Assembly: GCF_947489035.1 (NCBI RefSeq)
Contig: NZ_CANLCI010000029.1
Location: forward strand, 1-59,726
Source of the DNA: an uncultured Ferrimonas sp.
Lineage (GTDB): Bacteria > Pseudomonadota > Gammaproteobacteria > Enterobacterales > Shewanellaceae
DNA length: 59,726 nt
Direction of reading: 5' to 3'
In this document: piece after piece, positions 8,146 to 17,884 of the stretch
Layout of the letters: the number at the start of each line of letters is the position of its first letter
How positions within the stretch are numbered: position 1 is the first letter of the stretch
Notes under the pieces: generated by a model
The model's database searches: none
The model's input: the letters and a program-made list of their open reading frames with translations, nothing else
What the model was told of the DNA's origin: nothing
Made by a program: the position numbers and the translations under genes

Positions 8146-10023
8146 TCAGTTGGCGTTTAGGCCAAAGAAGCGCTGGGCTTGCTTAACAATGCCGGCGCCG
8201 TCGAGCTCAAGCTCGGCGTGCATTTCAGCTTGGGTGCCTTGCTCAACAAAGCGATCCGGCAAACCCAACTGCAATACTGGCTTGGCAATGCCTTGGCGCA
8301 TCATCGATTCAATTACGGCGCTGCCTGCGCCGCCCATGATGGCGTTTTCTTCAACGGTGATCAGCTGGCCATACTGGCTGGCGATCTGTTGCACCATCGC
8401 CTCGTCTAGCGGCTTAATAAAGCGCATGTTCACGACGGTGGCATCCAACTGCTCGGCCGCGTCTAAGGCGTAGCTGAGCATGGTGCCAAAGCTGAAGATG
8501 GCCAGATCGCTGTTGCCTTGACGACGGATCTCCGCTTTGCCGATGGCCATTTCGGTCATCTCGTCTTGCAGCGGCATGCCCATGCCGTTGCCACGGGGGT
8601 AGCGTACGGCCGCTGGGCTTTGCATTTTATGACCGGTGTACAGCATCTGCCGACACTCGTTTTCATCGGCTGGCGCCATGATGGTGAGGTTAGGAATGCA
8701 GCGCATAAACGACAGATCAAAGGCCCCTTGGTGGGTTTGACCGTCAGCCCCAACCAAGCCGCCGCGATCGATGGCAAACAACACCGGCAAGTTCATGATG
8801 CCAACGTCGTGGATCACCTGATCGTAAGCGCGCTGTAAGAAGGTCGAGTAGATCGCAACGACCGGCTGCAACCCTTGGCTGGCAAAACCGGCGGCTAAGG
8901 TGACCGCGTGTTGCTCGGCAATGGCGGTATCGTAGAACTTGTCGGGATAACGCTGGGAAAACTCAACCATGCCAGAGCCTTCGCTCATGGCCGGAGTGAT
9001 CGCCACTAAGTCAGGATCCTGTGCGGCCATGTCACACAGCCAGTCGCCAAACACCTTGGAAAAGGTCGGCTTGCCCGGCTTGGATTTGGGCAGCTTCCAC
9101 TCTTCTGGATTGAACTTAGGCACCGCGTGGTATTTGATCGGATCCTGCTCGGCAGGCTGATAGCCTTTGCCTTTTTTGGTCATGATGTGCAGGATCTGCG
9201 GCCCTTTCAGGTTACGCATGTTACCCAAGGTTGAGACCAACGCTTCCACATCGTGGCCATCAATAGGGCCGATGTAGTTAAAGCCCAACTCTTCAAACAG
9301 GGTGCCCGGCACCACCATGCCTTTCAAATGCTCTTCGGCACGGCGTGCCAGCTCTTTGATGGGGGGCATGTGCCCCAACACCTTTTTGCCGCCTTCGCGG
9401 ATGGTGGTGTAGAGGTTGCCGGACATGATCCGCGCCATGTGGTTGTTTAAGGCGCCAACGTTTTCCGAGATCGACATCTCGTTGTCGTTGATGATCACCA
9501 GCATGTCTTTGTGGATGTCACCGGCGTGGTTCATCGCTTCAAAGGCCATGCCGCCGGTAATGGCGCCGTCGCCAATCACCGCCACCACTTTACGACCAAG
9601 GGCTTCTTTATCGGCGGCAATGGCCATGCCTAAGGCGGCGCTGATCGAGGTGCTCGAGTGGCCCACGCTGAAGGTGTCGTACTCGCTCTCTTCCCGCCAC
9701 GGGAAGGGGTGTACCCCGCCTTTTTGACGAATGGTGTGCATTCTCTCGGCGCGACCGGTCAGGATCTTGTGGGGGTAAGCCTGATGGCCCACATCCCAAA
9801 CCACCCGATCAAAAGGGGTGTTATAGACGTAGTGCAGGGCGACCGTTAATTCGACCGTGCCTAATCCGGAGGCAAAGTGGCCAGAGGAGCGCCCCACTGA
9901 CTGCAGCAAAAATTGGCGCACTTCGTCAGCCAATGGCGTGAGTTGTTCCAGCGGCAGTTGACGCATCTGCTCAGGCATTAATGCCTTTGATAGCAGTGGG
10001 TAATCAGAAAGAGCCTTGCTCAT
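8146..10023 (-). CDS. dxs: 1-deoxy-D-xylulose-5-phosphate synthase
   Basis: A 625-residue thiamine-diphosphate enzyme that condenses pyruvate and glyceraldehyde-3-phosphate, the first step of the MEP isoprenoid pathway and also a source for thiamine and pyridoxal. The cofactor motif [18 protein letters not shown]...NDN is near residue 150. The transketolase-type central domain has [19 protein letters not shown] with the catalytic glutamate, and [18 protein letters not shown] is also family-typical. Length matches the family. It is the last gene of the xseB-ispA-dxs operon, 27 bases after ispA, so isoprenoid precursor and chain-elongation enzymes are co-expressed. Confidence 0.97.
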   Translation of the reverse strand: MSKALSDYPLLSKALMPEQMRQLPLEQLTPLADEVRQFLLQSVGRSSGHFASGLGTVELTVALHYVYNTPFDRVVWDVGHQAYPHKILTGRAERMHTIRQKGGVHPFPWREESEYDTFSVGHSSTSISAALGMAIAADKEALGRKVVAVIGDGAITGGMAFEAMNHAGDIHKDMLVIINDNEMSISENVGALNNHMARIMSGNLYTTIREGGKKVLGHMPPIKELARRAEEHLKGMVVPGTLFEELGFNYIGPIDGHDVEALVSTLGNMRNLKGPQILHIMTKKGKGYQPAEQDPIKYHAVPKFNPEEWKLPKSKPGKPTFSKVFGDWLCDMAAQDPDLVAITPAMSEGSGMVEFSQRYPDKFYDTAIAEQHAVTLAAGFASQGLQPVVAIYSTFLQRAYDQVIHDVGIMNLPVLFAIDRGGLVGADGQTHQGAFDLSFMRCIPNLTIMAPADENECRQMLYTGHKMQSPAAVRYPRGNGMGMPLQDEMTEMAIGKAEIRRQGNSDLAIFSFGTMLSYALDAAEQLDATVVNMRFIKPLDEAMVQQIASQYGQLITVEENAIMGGAGSAVIESMMRQGIAKPVLQLGLPDRFVEQGTQAEMHAELELDGAGIVKQAQRFFGLNAN

Positions 10024-10050
10024 TATAAGGATTCGCTTGGATAGATATTA

Positions 10051-10938
10051 TTATTGGTTGCGCTCAATGATGTATCGGGCGAAACCTTCCAGTTGTTGGC
10101 TATTGTATGGCAACTTTGTGAGCGCTGTCAGTGCATCATGATAGAGAGTCTGCGCCACATCACGTGCGCCGTTCAAACCGAGCAGTGCTGGGTAGGTGCT
10201 TTTTTCAGCAGCCAGATCAGAACCTTGCGGTTTACCCAGTTGTTCGGTGTCGGCGGTAATGTCGAGCACATCGTCCTGCACTTGGAACGCTAAACCGATC
10301 TTTTCGGCATAGCTTACCAGTAACTGCTGATGGTCGTGATGGCATTGTGGTGCCGCCAAGGCACCCAATTCGACGCTGGCGCGGATCAGGGCGCCGGTTT
10401 TCAGTTGATGCAGCCGGGTGAGTGCGGCCAGATCAATGTTCTTGCCGGTGCTGGCCAGATCGATGGCTTGGCCGCCACACATGCCAAGGTAGCCAGAAGC
10501 TTTGGCCAACACTTTGATCATCTCAATGCGGTTGGCTTCGGCGTGGGCGGGCAACGGGCAGTTGGCGAGAATTTCAAACGCTAAGGTTTGCAGCGCGTCA
10601 CCGGCTAAGATGGCGGTTGCGTCGTCAAACGCGATGTGAACGGTGGCTTGACCACGGCGCAAATCGTCGTCGTCCATGGCCGGTAGGTCGTCGTGGATCA
10701 ACGAGTAAGCGTGAATGCATTCAACGGCGGCGGCGAGGGGATCCAGGCTCGCTTCATCGGCGCCTAACATGGTGCCGGTGGCATACACCAAAAACGGGCG
10801 TACGCGTTTGCCGCCCAATAAGGTGCCGTAGCGCATCGCTTCAAGCAGTTTGGCGTCGGTTTGAGGCAACGCCGCTAAGGTGGTGTCTAAGGTGTGATTA
10901 ACCCGCTGTTGGTAGTGGCTGATGGCCTGCTGCAGCAT
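10051..10938 (-). CDS. ispA: Farnesyl (geranyl) diphosphate synthase
   Basis: A 295-residue trans-prenyltransferase that joins isopentenyl diphosphate to dimethylallyl and geranyl diphosphate to give farnesyl diphosphate. The first aspartate-rich motif DDLPAMDDDD and its adjacent arginines (LRRG) are present. The second is DDVLD in FQVQDDVLDIT. GGKRVRPFLVY is the usual substrate-binding segment. It sits between xseB and dxs, only two bases after xseB, in the order common in gammaproteobacteria. The ispA label rests on length, motifs and context. Confidence 0.95.
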   Translation of the reverse strand: MLQQAISHYQQRVNHTLDTTLAALPQTDAKLLEAMRYGTLLGGKRVRPFLVYATGTMLGADEASLDPLAAAVECIHAYSLIHDDLPAMDDDDLRRGQATVHIAFDDATAILAGDALQTLAFEILANCPLPAHAEANRIEMIKVLAKASGYLGMCGGQAIDLASTGKNIDLAALTRLHQLKTGALIRASVELGALAAPQCHHDHQQLLVSYAEKIGLAFQVQDDVLDITADTEQLGKPQGSDLAAEKSTYPALLGLNGARDVAQTLYHDALTALTKLPYNSQQLEGFARYIIERNQ

Positions 10939-10940
10939 GG

Positions 10941-11177
10941 TTACTCCTCAGATTGGAAGGGAGCTAACTGGGCTTGGCCCTGCTGCTCGGTCAAGATGGC
11001 CACCTGCTGTTCGGCGCTGTCCAACTTCGCTTGGCTGGCGCGCACCAGCCCGATGCCGCGCTCAAACTGTTTCAGTGCTTGCTCCAGTGGCACTTCGCCT
11101 TGCTCTAGCTGCGCCACAATCTGTTCCAACTCCTGCAACGATTGTTCGAAGCTCAAGTTCTCTGGTTTTTTCGCCAC
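10941..11177 (-). CDS. xseB: Exodeoxyribonuclease VII small subunit
   Basis: A 78-residue protein, nearly all helical, with the family core LSFEQSLQELEQIVAQLEQG and PLEQALKQFERGIGLVR. It binds the large subunit XseA to form exonuclease VII, which degrades single-stranded DNA to oligonucleotides. It is the first gene of xseB-ispA-dxs, a typical arrangement. xseA is not in the window. The promoter must lie in the 200-base gap shared with divergent pomA. Confidence 0.95.
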   Translation of the reverse strand: MAKKPENLSFEQSLQELEQIVAQLEQGEVPLEQALKQFERGIGLVRASQAKLDSAEQQVAILTEQQGQAQLAPFQSEE

Positions 11178-11268
11178 AATAGTCGCTCCCGTCCTTCGAT
11201 AACCGCGCCAAAGGTACTGTTTTGGCGGTGCAGATTCAATTAACTGTGTTCAAGGGTGTGAATTTTAC

Positions 11269-11297
11269 CTCAAGCTTGCGCGGTTCCTTACCGATAA
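11269..11297 (+). promoter_or_regulatory. Candidate FliA (sigma-28) promoter of pomAB
   Basis: CTCAAG at 11269-11274 and ACCGATAA at 11290-11297 are separated by 15 bases. This resembles the flagellar sigma-28 pattern CTAAAG-N15-GCCGATAA known from Vibrio and Pseudomonas late flagellar genes, with one mismatch in each element. It lies about 80 bases before the pomA start, which fits stator genes being late flagellar genes. Confidence 0.55.
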
Positions 11298-11377
11298 GGA
11301 CAATAGACCCAATTTAATTTAGCGGATTGAACGCTGGCACTCGCGCCCGTTCAATAACACAGCAGTTAGGAGCATTT

Positions 11378-12142
11378 GTGGATCTGGCAACCTTAATCGG
11401 CCTGGTCGGCTCGTTTGCGTTTGTGGCGATGGCCATGGTTCAAGGCGGCGATGTGGGGATCTTCTTCAACGTCGCCAGTTTGTTCATCGTAGTGTGCGGA
11501 TCGCTGTTCGTGGTGATGATGAAGTACAACATGGGCCAGTTTTTTGGTTCAGTAAAAGTGGCCGCCAAAGCGTTCATGTTCAAAATCGATAAGCCCGACG
11601 AACTGATTGATCAGTCGGTGGCCATGGCCGACTCCGCCCGTAAGGGGGGCTTTTTGGCACTGGAGGAAGTTGAGGTAACCAACTCCTTCATGAAAAAAGC
11701 GGTGGATCTGTTGGTGGACGGTCACGACGCCGACGTGGTGCGCAGCGCGCTCAGTAAAGACATTGGCTTAACCATGGAACGGCACAACATCGGCATCGAT
11801 CTGTTTCGTAAGCTGGCCGACGTTGCCCCCGCAATGGGGATGATCGGCACCTTGATTGGTTTGGTGGCGATGCTGAACAACATGGAAGATCCCAAGTCGA
11901 TCGGGCCGGCGATGGCAGTGGCGCTGTTAACCACCCTGTATGGGGCGATCATGGCTAACATGATGGCGATGCCGATTGCCGATAAGCTCGAACTGCGGAT
12001 GAACGAAGAGATGCTGAACCGACGCTTGATCATGGATGCGGTCTTGGCCATTCAAGATGGGCAAAACCCGCGGGTTATTGAAGGCTTCTTGAAGAACTAC
12101 CTGAAAGAAAAGTCGCGCACCATTGATGCCCTTAAAGAGTAA
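11378..12142 (+). CDS. pomA: Flagellar stator protein PomA (MotA family, Na+ type)
   Basis: A 254-residue inner-membrane stator subunit. The GTG start at 11378 has an AGGAG five bases upstream and gives the N-terminus VDLATLIGLVGSFAFV, matching PomA. Four helices are visible: two N-terminal, then after a large cytoplasmic loop AMGMIGTLIGLVAML and AVALLTTLYGAIMAN. The loop carries conserved charged residues (MERHNIGIDLFRKLADVAPAMGM) that contact the rotor protein FliG. With PomB it forms the ion channel that turns Na+ flow into torque. A candidate FliA promoter precedes it and pomB follows after five bases. Confidence 0.92.
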   Translation: MDLATLIGLVGSFAFVAMAMVQGGDVGIFFNVASLFIVVCGSLFVVMMKYNMGQFFGSVKVAAKAFMFKIDKPDELIDQSVAMADSARKGGFLALEEVEVTNSFMKKAVDLLVDGHDADVVRSALSKDIGLTMERHNIGIDLFRKLADVAPAMGMIGTLIGLVAMLNNMEDPKSIGPAMAVALLTTLYGAIMANMMAMPIADKLELRMNEEMLNRRLIMDAVLAIQDGQNPRVIEGFLKNYLKEKSRTIDALKE

Positions 12143-12147
12143 TTCCG

Positions 12148-13086
12148 ATGTCCGATGAGATGATGCCGAAAAAGGCGGCGCCGGCGGGCTCGCCTGCGTG
12201 GATGGCCACCTTTGCCGACTTGATGTCGTTGCTGATGTGCTTCTTCGTATTGTTGCTGGCGTTTTCAGAGATGGACGTACTGAAATTCAAGCAGGTGGCG
12301 GGCTCGATGAAGTACGCCTTTGGGGTGCAAAACCGCATTGACGTTACCGACATCCCGCGCGGCACCTCGGTCATTGCCATGGAGTTTCGGCCGGGGCGAC
12401 CGGATCCCACCCCGATTGAGGTGATCCAGCAGCAAACGGTGGAGTTCACCCAAGACAGCTTGAACTACCAGCCCGGCGATGCGCCGCGGGTGGGGGGCAT
12501 GGAAGATGGCAGTGCCGCGCAAATGGGCGGCTCGGATGCCAGCGATGCCGCCCAAGCGGCAGCGCAATCCAGTGCGCAAAGCGACGCCAAGCAAGCGGGC
12601 AAGCAGCAAAATGAGTTGGCCAAACGGGTGGCCGATGAACTGCAACAGCAGATTGTTGATGGCGCGATTGAGATTGAATCATTAGGTCAGCAGATCATCA
12701 TCCGCATTCAAGAGCAAGGCGCTTTTCCGGCGGCTTCGGCCTTTTTGCAGCCGAAGTTTCGGCCAGTGATCCATAAGATCGCGGCGCTGTTGAACGACGT
12801 GCCCGGCATCATCACGGTCACCGGCCACACCGACAGCGGCAAAATCAGCAACGAGCTGTATGGCTCTAACTGGGATCTGTCCAGCCAGCGGGCGGTGGCG
12901 GTGGCGCACGAGATGACCGAAGTCGACGGCTTTGAGGAATCGCGGATGAAGGTGCAGGGCTTAGCGGAATATTACCCGATTGCAGACAACGACACCTGGG
13001 CTGGGCGCAAGCGCAATCGTCGGGTTGAAATTGCCATCGAACAGGGCAAAGCCAAAGAGTCGGCCCCGATTTCTGTGTTGCCTTAA
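12148..13086 (+). CDS. pomB: Flagellar stator protein PomB (MotB family)
   Basis: 312 residues. The single transmembrane helix (about 22-41) begins at TFADLMSLLMCFFVLLL, where Asp24 is the ion-binding residue that matches PomB Asp24. A plug and linker region rich in Ala, Gln and Ser follows (about 120-180). The C-terminal OmpA-like domain has VTGHTDSGKISNELYGSNWDLSSQRA, which binds peptidoglycan and fixes the stator. It forms an operon with pomA. Sodium specificity is inferred from PomAB-like sequence and from the Na+-NQR in the same genome. Confidence 0.92.
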   Translation: MSDEMMPKKAAPAGSPAWMATFADLMSLLMCFFVLLLAFSEMDVLKFKQVAGSMKYAFGVQNRIDVTDIPRGTSVIAMEFRPGRPDPTPIEVIQQQTVEFTQDSLNYQPGDAPRVGGMEDGSAAQMGGSDASDAAQAAAQSSAQSDAKQAGKQQNELAKRVADELQQQIVDGAIEIESLGQQIIIRIQEQGAFPAASAFLQPKFRPVIHKIAALLNDVPGIITVTGHTDSGKISNELYGSNWDLSSQRAVAVAHEMTEVDGFEESRMKVQGLAEYYPIADNDTWAGRKRNRRVEIAIEQGKAKESAPISVLP

Positions 13087-13266
13087 TAGCACCGCCCCCA
13101 CCGTGGGCAGCAACGTTTATGCACACAAGGGAGGCCACGGCTTCCCTTGTTGCTATTTGTCGCGGCAGAACCTCGCCAAATAGCGGATTAAGCTATGCTG
13201 CAATTGAGCCAAGAGCAGACGCTGGTGTATACTCCCGCGTCTTTTTTACGCAGTGGCAGGTCCATC

Positions 13267-14721
13267 ATGAAATTTATCGTTAAGCTGCATCCGGAAGTGA
13301 TGATCAAGTCCAAGTCGGTGCGGATCCGTTTTTCCAAGCTGTTGGTGTCCAACATTCGCAACGTGTTGCGTAAAGTGGACGAAGAAACCGCCGTCAGCTT
13401 TAACTGGGATCACATTGTGGTCAACAACCGCAATGCCGATGAATCCATGCGCGATCAACTGGTGGAACGATTGCAATCGATCCCTGGTATCGCCCACTTC
13501 TTTGAAGTGACCCAGCATCGCTACGAATCCATTGACGATATCTACCAGCATGCCCACGCCGCCTTTGGCGAGCGTCTGGCCGGTAAAACCTTCTGTGTCC
13601 GTGTGAAGCGTTCTGGTCAGCACGAATTCTCCTCCCTTGACGTTGAAAAATACGTGGGCGGCGGCTTGAATCAACACACCGATGCCACTGGCGTGAAGCT
13701 GAAAGATCCCGATGTGACCGTTAACATTCAGATTGAAGGTGAACTGGCCTACTTGGTTGAGCGCCGTCATGACGGCTTAGGTGGCATGCCACTGGCCAGC
13801 CAAGAAGACGTGCTGAGCCTGATCTCCGGCGGGTTCGATTCTGGCGTATCCAGTTTCCTTACCATTAAGCGCGGCTGTCGTACCCACTACTGCTTCTTCA
13901 ACTTAGGCGGTGCGGATCACGAACGCGGCGTCCAGGAAGTGGCGTACTACCTGTGGTCTAAGTTTGGCAACTCGCACAAGGTGCGCTTCTTGTCGGTGCC
14001 GTTTGAGCAAGTGGTGGAAGAGATCCTTGAAAAGGTCGATAACGGCCAGATGGGCGTAGTGCTGAAACGGATGATGATGAAAGTGGCGGCCAAGCTGGCG
14101 GATCGTTACGACATTCCCGCACTGGTGACCGGCGAAGCGATGGGGCAGGTTTCGTCTCAAACGCTGACCAACCTCAACGTGATTGATCGCGCCACCGAAA
14201 AGCTGATCCTGCGTCCGCTGATCAACTGGGACAAACAAGACATCATCGATTTGTCCCGTAAGATTGGCACCCTGCCATACGCCGAAGTAATGCCAGAGTA
14301 CTGTGGCGTGATCTCACAAAAGCCAACCGTTAAGGCGGTAATGGCTAAGATTGAAGCGGAAGAGGACAAATTCTCTGAAGGTTTGGTTGAACGAGTGACT
14401 CAAGAAACCCAGTACTTTGATATCCGCGATTTGGCCAACATTGGCAAAACCGCGGCGGTTGAGATCGATACCGTACCCACTCCGGATGCGGGCGACATCG
14501 TGTTGGATATCCGCGCTCCAGAAGAGGAAGAGCAGGCACCGTTGGCCATCGACGGCACCGAAGTTAAGGTGTTGCCGTTCTTCAAACTGGCCAGCCAGTT
14601 CAACAAGCTGGATCAGCAGCAAACGTACTTGCTGTACTGCGATCGCGGCGTAATGAGCAAGCTGCAGGCGCTGTACTTGAAAGAGCAAGGCCACCAAAAC
14701 GTTAAGGTGTACCGCCCGTAA
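13267..14721 (+). CDS. thiI: tRNA 4-thiouridine sulfurtransferase ThiI with rhodanese domain
   Basis: 484 residues from the ATG at 13267, chosen by family alignment (MKFIVKLHPEVMIKS) with GGCAGG upstream. Order: ferredoxin-like and THUMP domain (about 1-165), PP-loop ATP pyrophosphatase with SGGFDSGVSS, then a C-terminal rhodanese domain whose active loop is LLYCDRGV. The mid-protein cysteine in EYCGVISQ is the partner that forms a disulfide in E. coli ThiI. It moves persulfide sulfur to U8 of tRNA and in enterobacteria also to the ThiS thiazole carrier. It is monocistronic, with a terminator behind. Confidence 0.96.
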   Translation: MKFIVKLHPEVMIKSKSVRIRFSKLLVSNIRNVLRKVDEETAVSFNWDHIVVNNRNADESMRDQLVERLQSIPGIAHFFEVTQHRYESIDDIYQHAHAAFGERLAGKTFCVRVKRSGQHEFSSLDVEKYVGGGLNQHTDATGVKLKDPDVTVNIQIEGELAYLVERRHDGLGGMPLASQEDVLSLISGGFDSGVSSFLTIKRGCRTHYCFFNLGGADHERGVQEVAYYLWSKFGNSHKVRFLSVPFEQVVEEILEKVDNGQMGVVLKRMMMKVAAKLADRYDIPALVTGEAMGQVSSQTLTNLNVIDRATEKLILRPLINWDKQDIIDLSRKIGTLPYAEVMPEYCGVISQKPTVKAVMAKIEAEEDKFSEGLVERVTQETQYFDIRDLANIGKTAAVEIDTVPTPDAGDIVLDIRAPEEEEQAPLAIDGTEVKVLPFFKLASQFNKLDQQQTYLLYCDRGVMSKLQALYLKEQGHQNVKVYRP

Positions 14722-14740
14722 GCGGCTGTCACCCAACGAA

Positions 14741-14769
14741 CAACGCCACCGATGACGGTGGCGTTTTTG
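14741..14769 (+). terminator. Intrinsic terminator after thiI
   Basis: Inverted repeat AACGCCACC / GGTGGCGTT with a six-base loop, followed by a T run. Confidence 0.8.
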
Positions 14770-14838
14770 TTGCTGCGGCGCCCAATCAGCGTGGCAGCGA
14801 ATGCCCTTCGCTGACTGCGAGCTGGGCGCGACTTGCGC

Positions 14839-15384
14839 TTATGACTGCGGTGGCTGCCACTGGCGCAGATCGGCCACGTAGCGGTTAATCAGCAGATCGA
14901 AGCCGTCTTCGCTAAAGTGGTATTGCTTCTGATAGCGAAAGCCCAGTTTTTCGATGATGCGGCAAGAGCCAAGGTTGTCGGGCAGCGCATCGGCAAAAAC
15001 GTGGTTGAACTCCAGCGTCTCCTTACCGTAATGCATGCACGCCAGTGCAATTTCAAAGCCAAGCCCCTGGCCCCAATATTGCGGCAACATCCGGTAGCCC
15101 AGATCGGGCATGTTGTCTTCGTCGATGAACTTCCAACCGGCAAACCCAATCACCTTGTTGTCGGCTTTGTGCACCAAGGCGTAACGGGCGTAGCCGTGCT
15201 GTCGGTACTCCTTTAGCCAGATGGTGCGGATCACATGTTCGGCGTCGTCGATAGAGGCAATCATGCCCGCGTCGCCGGTGTATTCAGTGACCTGCTCATT
15301 ACTGGAAAAAGCCAACACTGCAGGCGCGTCATCGAGGGTAAATTGACGCAAACCAAGGCGCTCGGTTTCGATAATAAAGCTCAT
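14839..15384 (-). CDS. GNAT-family N-acetyltransferase (RimJ/RimL-like)
   Basis: A 181-residue GCN5-related acetyltransferase that moves acetyl from acetyl-CoA to an amine. The N-terminus IETERLGLRQFTLDDAPAVLAF is typical of the RimJ/RimL type. The CoA-binding motif A region is LGYRMLPQYWGQGLGFEIAL, and NLGSCRIIEKLGF is the conserved C-terminal part. The start at 15384 is preferred because AGGAG lies five bases upstream; the GTG one codon earlier has worse spacing. The acceptor (ribosomal protein, antibiotic or metabolite) is unknown. Confidence 0.85.
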   Translation of the reverse strand: MSFIIETERLGLRQFTLDDAPAVLAFSSNEQVTEYTGDAGMIASIDDAEHVIRTIWLKEYRQHGYARYALVHKADNKVIGFAGWKFIDEDNMPDLGYRMLPQYWGQGLGFEIALACMHYGKETLEFNHVFADALPDNLGSCRIIEKLGFRYQKQYHFSEDGFDLLINRYVADLRQWQPPQS

Positions 15385-15552
15385 CACAGCTCCTCATTAT
15401 TGTTGTCCCTTGAAGCTAATGAAATCGCCAGATCAAATCAAATCATTACAGCCAGCAAACCATGGCTAAATTAACGGCAGAACAAGGCTATACGGCATGC
15501 AGCTGGCTTGATACTGTGGGCGGCTACGCCAAGGTGAGCACAGGAGCAAGAG

Positions 15553-16617
15553 ATGCCGTACCGTAATGATGATGTCCGCATTAATGAGATCAAAGAGCTG
15601 CTGCCACCGGTTGCTATCTTAGAGCGCTTTCCCGCTACAGAAGCGGCCGCGAACACGGTGCTGCAAGCCCGTACCGGCATTCATAATATTCTGGCGGGCA
15701 AGGACGATCGCCTGTTGGTGGTGATTGGCCCCTGTTCCATTCACGATCCCGAAGCCGCGCTGGAATATGGTCAGCGCCTCTTGGCGTTGCGCCAGCAGCA
15801 TCAAGATAAGCTTGAAATCGTGATGCGGGTGTATTTTGAAAAGCCGCGCACCACCGTCGGCTGGAAAGGGATGATCAACGATCCCGGCATGGACGACAGC
15901 TTCCGCATTAACGATGGCCTGCGCGCCGCCCGTAAGCTGTTGTTGCAGCTGAACGACATGGGCATGCCCACCGCGGGCGAATACCTGGATATGATCACCC
16001 CGCAGTATGTGGCGGATCTGATGTGTTGGGGCGCCATTGGTGCCCGCACAACCGAATCGCAGGTGCACCGCGAACTGGCATCGGGCTTGTCCTGTCCGGT
16101 GGGCTTTAAAAACGGCACCGATGGCACCACCAACATCGCGCTGGATGCCATTCGCGCCGCCAGTGCACCGCACCACTTCTTGTCGGTCACCAAATACGGC
16201 CACAGCGCCATTGTTTCCACCAGTGGGAACGAAGACTGCCACATCATCCTGCGCGGTGGTAAGCAACCCAATTACAGCAGCGAAGACGTACAGCAGGTCA
16301 GCGAAGCCTTAGTGAAGGCGGGGCTGGCAGCCAACATTATGATCGATTTAAGCCACGCCAACAGCGCCAAACAGTACCAACGGCAACTGCTGGTGGCCGA
16401 AGACATCTGTGCCCAATTAGCCCAAGGCGAGCAAGGGATCTTTGGGGTGATGATTGAATCGCATCTGGTGGCGGGGCGGCAGGATCTGATCCCAGGCCAA
16501 GCGTTAACCTATGGCCAAAGCGTGACCGATGGGTGCATCGGTTGGGATGACAGTGGCTTGGTGTTGGCGCAATTGGCCGAGGCGGTGCACGCTCGCCGCC
16601 ATCGCGAGTTCAGTTAA
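15553..16617 (+). CDS. aroG: 3-deoxy-7-phosphoheptulonate synthase, AroG type
   Basis: 354 residues. It condenses phosphoenolpyruvate and erythrose-4-phosphate, the entry step of the shikimate pathway. Class I motifs are clear: VVIGPCSIHDPEAA with the metal-binding cysteine, RVYFEKPRTTVGWKG, WGAIGARTTESQVHRELASG and VMIESHLVAG. The N-terminus YRNDDVRINEIKELLPP is close to E. coli AroG, the phenylalanine-inhibited isozyme, so I use that name; the effector cannot be proven by eye. A good AGGAG precedes the start. Its stop overlaps the stop of convergent panE by four bases. Confidence 0.93.
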   Translation: MPYRNDDVRINEIKELLPPVAILERFPATEAAANTVLQARTGIHNILAGKDDRLLVVIGPCSIHDPEAALEYGQRLLALRQQHQDKLEIVMRVYFEKPRTTVGWKGMINDPGMDDSFRINDGLRAARKLLLQLNDMGMPTAGEYLDMITPQYVADLMCWGAIGARTTESQVHRELASGLSCPVGFKNGTDGTTNIALDAIRAASAPHHFLSVTKYGHSAIVSTSGNEDCHIILRGGKQPNYSSEDVQQVSEALVKAGLAANIMIDLSHANSAKQYQRQLLVAEDICAQLAQGEQGIFGVMIESHLVAGRQDLIPGQALTYGQSVTDGCIGWDDSGLVLAQLAEAVHARRHREFS

Positions 16618-17528
16618 TGTGACTGCGACAGCGGCGGTTCAACCGCCGCTTGATGATGCTGGTAGCTGCGCTGGTGGTGTGGCAACGATAAGCCATGCTG
16701 CTGAGCTTGCTGCAGTACATAGCCGCTGATGTTCGCCAGCTCGGTGGGGCGAGCCGCTTCCACATCTTGCAAAGTAGAGCAGCGGTTGCTGGCGGTGGCT
16801 TTGGCCACGGTTAGGATCCGCTGTTGGCACTGCGGCGCCGTTTCACGGAAGCCCAAGGCCTGCCCCAGTTGGGCTAACTCCGTGCATAAGGCGTTGATCT
16901 CGGCCTGATAGGGCGGCGTTAACAGCACCCCATTGCTGATCCGATCGCGGGCACACAACAGGTTGATGACCGCATTGACACTGAGCTTATGCCACAACAG
17001 CAAGTCGATGTTATCCGCTTGCTGAAACCCCAATCGGCGTAAACATTCAGGCAGTTGAGTTTGGCCTGTTAACGCCCCTGCGGCTCGCACCCCAACCCCT
17101 CGCTGCGCGACTTGCGCCTGGCCTAAACGCACTGCCCCATCGGTTACGCTGCCAGCCCAAATATTATGTTGGGGGTAGCGCGCCGCTAAAGCGTGCTGTG
17201 GCCCCATGCCGTTGTGCAGCAAAATCAAGGGGATGTGCTGGGGTAACCACTGCAACACCGGCGTTGCGGCCGCAATGGCATGTTGGGCTTTGGTCAACAG
17301 CAGCACTGCTGTGGGTTGGCAGGGGAAGTTACTGGGTTGGTGCACCACATCGTGTTGGCTGTGGTGGCCATCCAGCCACTGCAGCTGGTGTGACTGGCAG
17401 TGGCTTGACGTTGGCGTGGCTGCGCTGGGGCGGCGCAACAACACGGGGGTGATCCCTTGCTGTTGCAGTAATCCCGCATACAGTTGCGCCATGGCTCCGG
17501 CGCCGATCAGTGCGACGGTTTCGGCCAT
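16614..17528 (-). CDS. panE: Ketopantoate reductase (2-dehydropantoate 2-reductase)
   Basis: A 304-residue NADPH-dependent reductase of the PanE/ApbA family, which makes pantoate for coenzyme A. The N-terminal Rossmann motif ALIGAGAMAQLYAG is present, and LILLHNGMG follows. The C-terminal half keeps HKLSVNAVINLLCA with the lysine and asparagine that bind substrate, and STLQDVEAARPTELANISGYVL. I place the start at 17528 to begin with MAETVALIGAG; upstream in-frame codons belong to the overlapping VanZ-like gene. The gene is convergent with aroG. Confidence 0.87.
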   Translation of the reverse strand: MAETVALIGAGAMAQLYAGLLQQQGITPVLLRRPSAATPTSSHCQSHQLQWLDGHHSQHDVVHQPSNFPCQPTAVLLLTKAQHAIAAATPVLQWLPQHIPLILLHNGMGPQHALAARYPQHNIWAGSVTDGAVRLGQAQVAQRGVGVRAAGALTGQTQLPECLRRLGFQQADNIDLLLWHKLSVNAVINLLCARDRISNGVLLTPPYQAEINALCTELAQLGQALGFRETAPQCQQRILTVAKATASNRCSTLQDVEAARPTELANISGYVLQQAQQHGLSLPHHQRSYQHHQAAVEPPLSQSH

Positions 17529-17884
17529 TGCTGAGCCATCAAAAGCAGCAGGTAAAACAGGCAGGCACCGGACAGATCCGCGGCCAGATCCAGCCATTCG
17601 GCGCTGCGGTAGGGCAGGTAGTACTGGATCACTTCAATCAAACCGGCGTAATAGCTGAGCAACAGCAGTTGCCAGCGTCGCTTTATGCCACTGGCCAGTT
17701 GCAGCAAGGCTGCCAAGCCAAAGAAGGCGGCAAAGTGGCTGATTTTATCGAAGTGGGGCAGGCCGTGGGCCACCTTCACTGGTTGTGAAAACACCAGATA
17801 GGACACCACTAATAGCGCCGACAGCAACATGGCTCGGCCTAGGAATCGTTGCCCACTGCTGGGGCGAAAAAGAAAATCCAACAT
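17507..17884 (-). CDS. VanZ-like small membrane protein
   Basis: A 125-residue protein with about four hydrophobic segments. HFDKISHFAAFFGLAALLQLA and GLIEVIQYYLPYRSAEWLDLAADLSG match the VanZ-like family, including its conserved D-K-x-x-H and E-x-x-Q...R...D-x-x-x-N/D-x-x-G pattern. VanZ gives low-level teicoplanin resistance in enterococci, but most members have unknown roles, and a resistance role should not be assumed here. Its last 22 bases overlap the panE start, so the pair are probably co-transcribed. The start at 17884 is preferred for length; a longer form is possible. Confidence 0.75.
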   Translation of the reverse strand: MLDFLFRPSSGQRFLGRAMLLSALLVVSYLVFSQPVKVAHGLPHFDKISHFAAFFGLAALLQLASGIKRRWQLLLLSYYAGLIEVIQYYLPYRSAEWLDLAADLSGACLFYLLLLMAQQWPKPSH

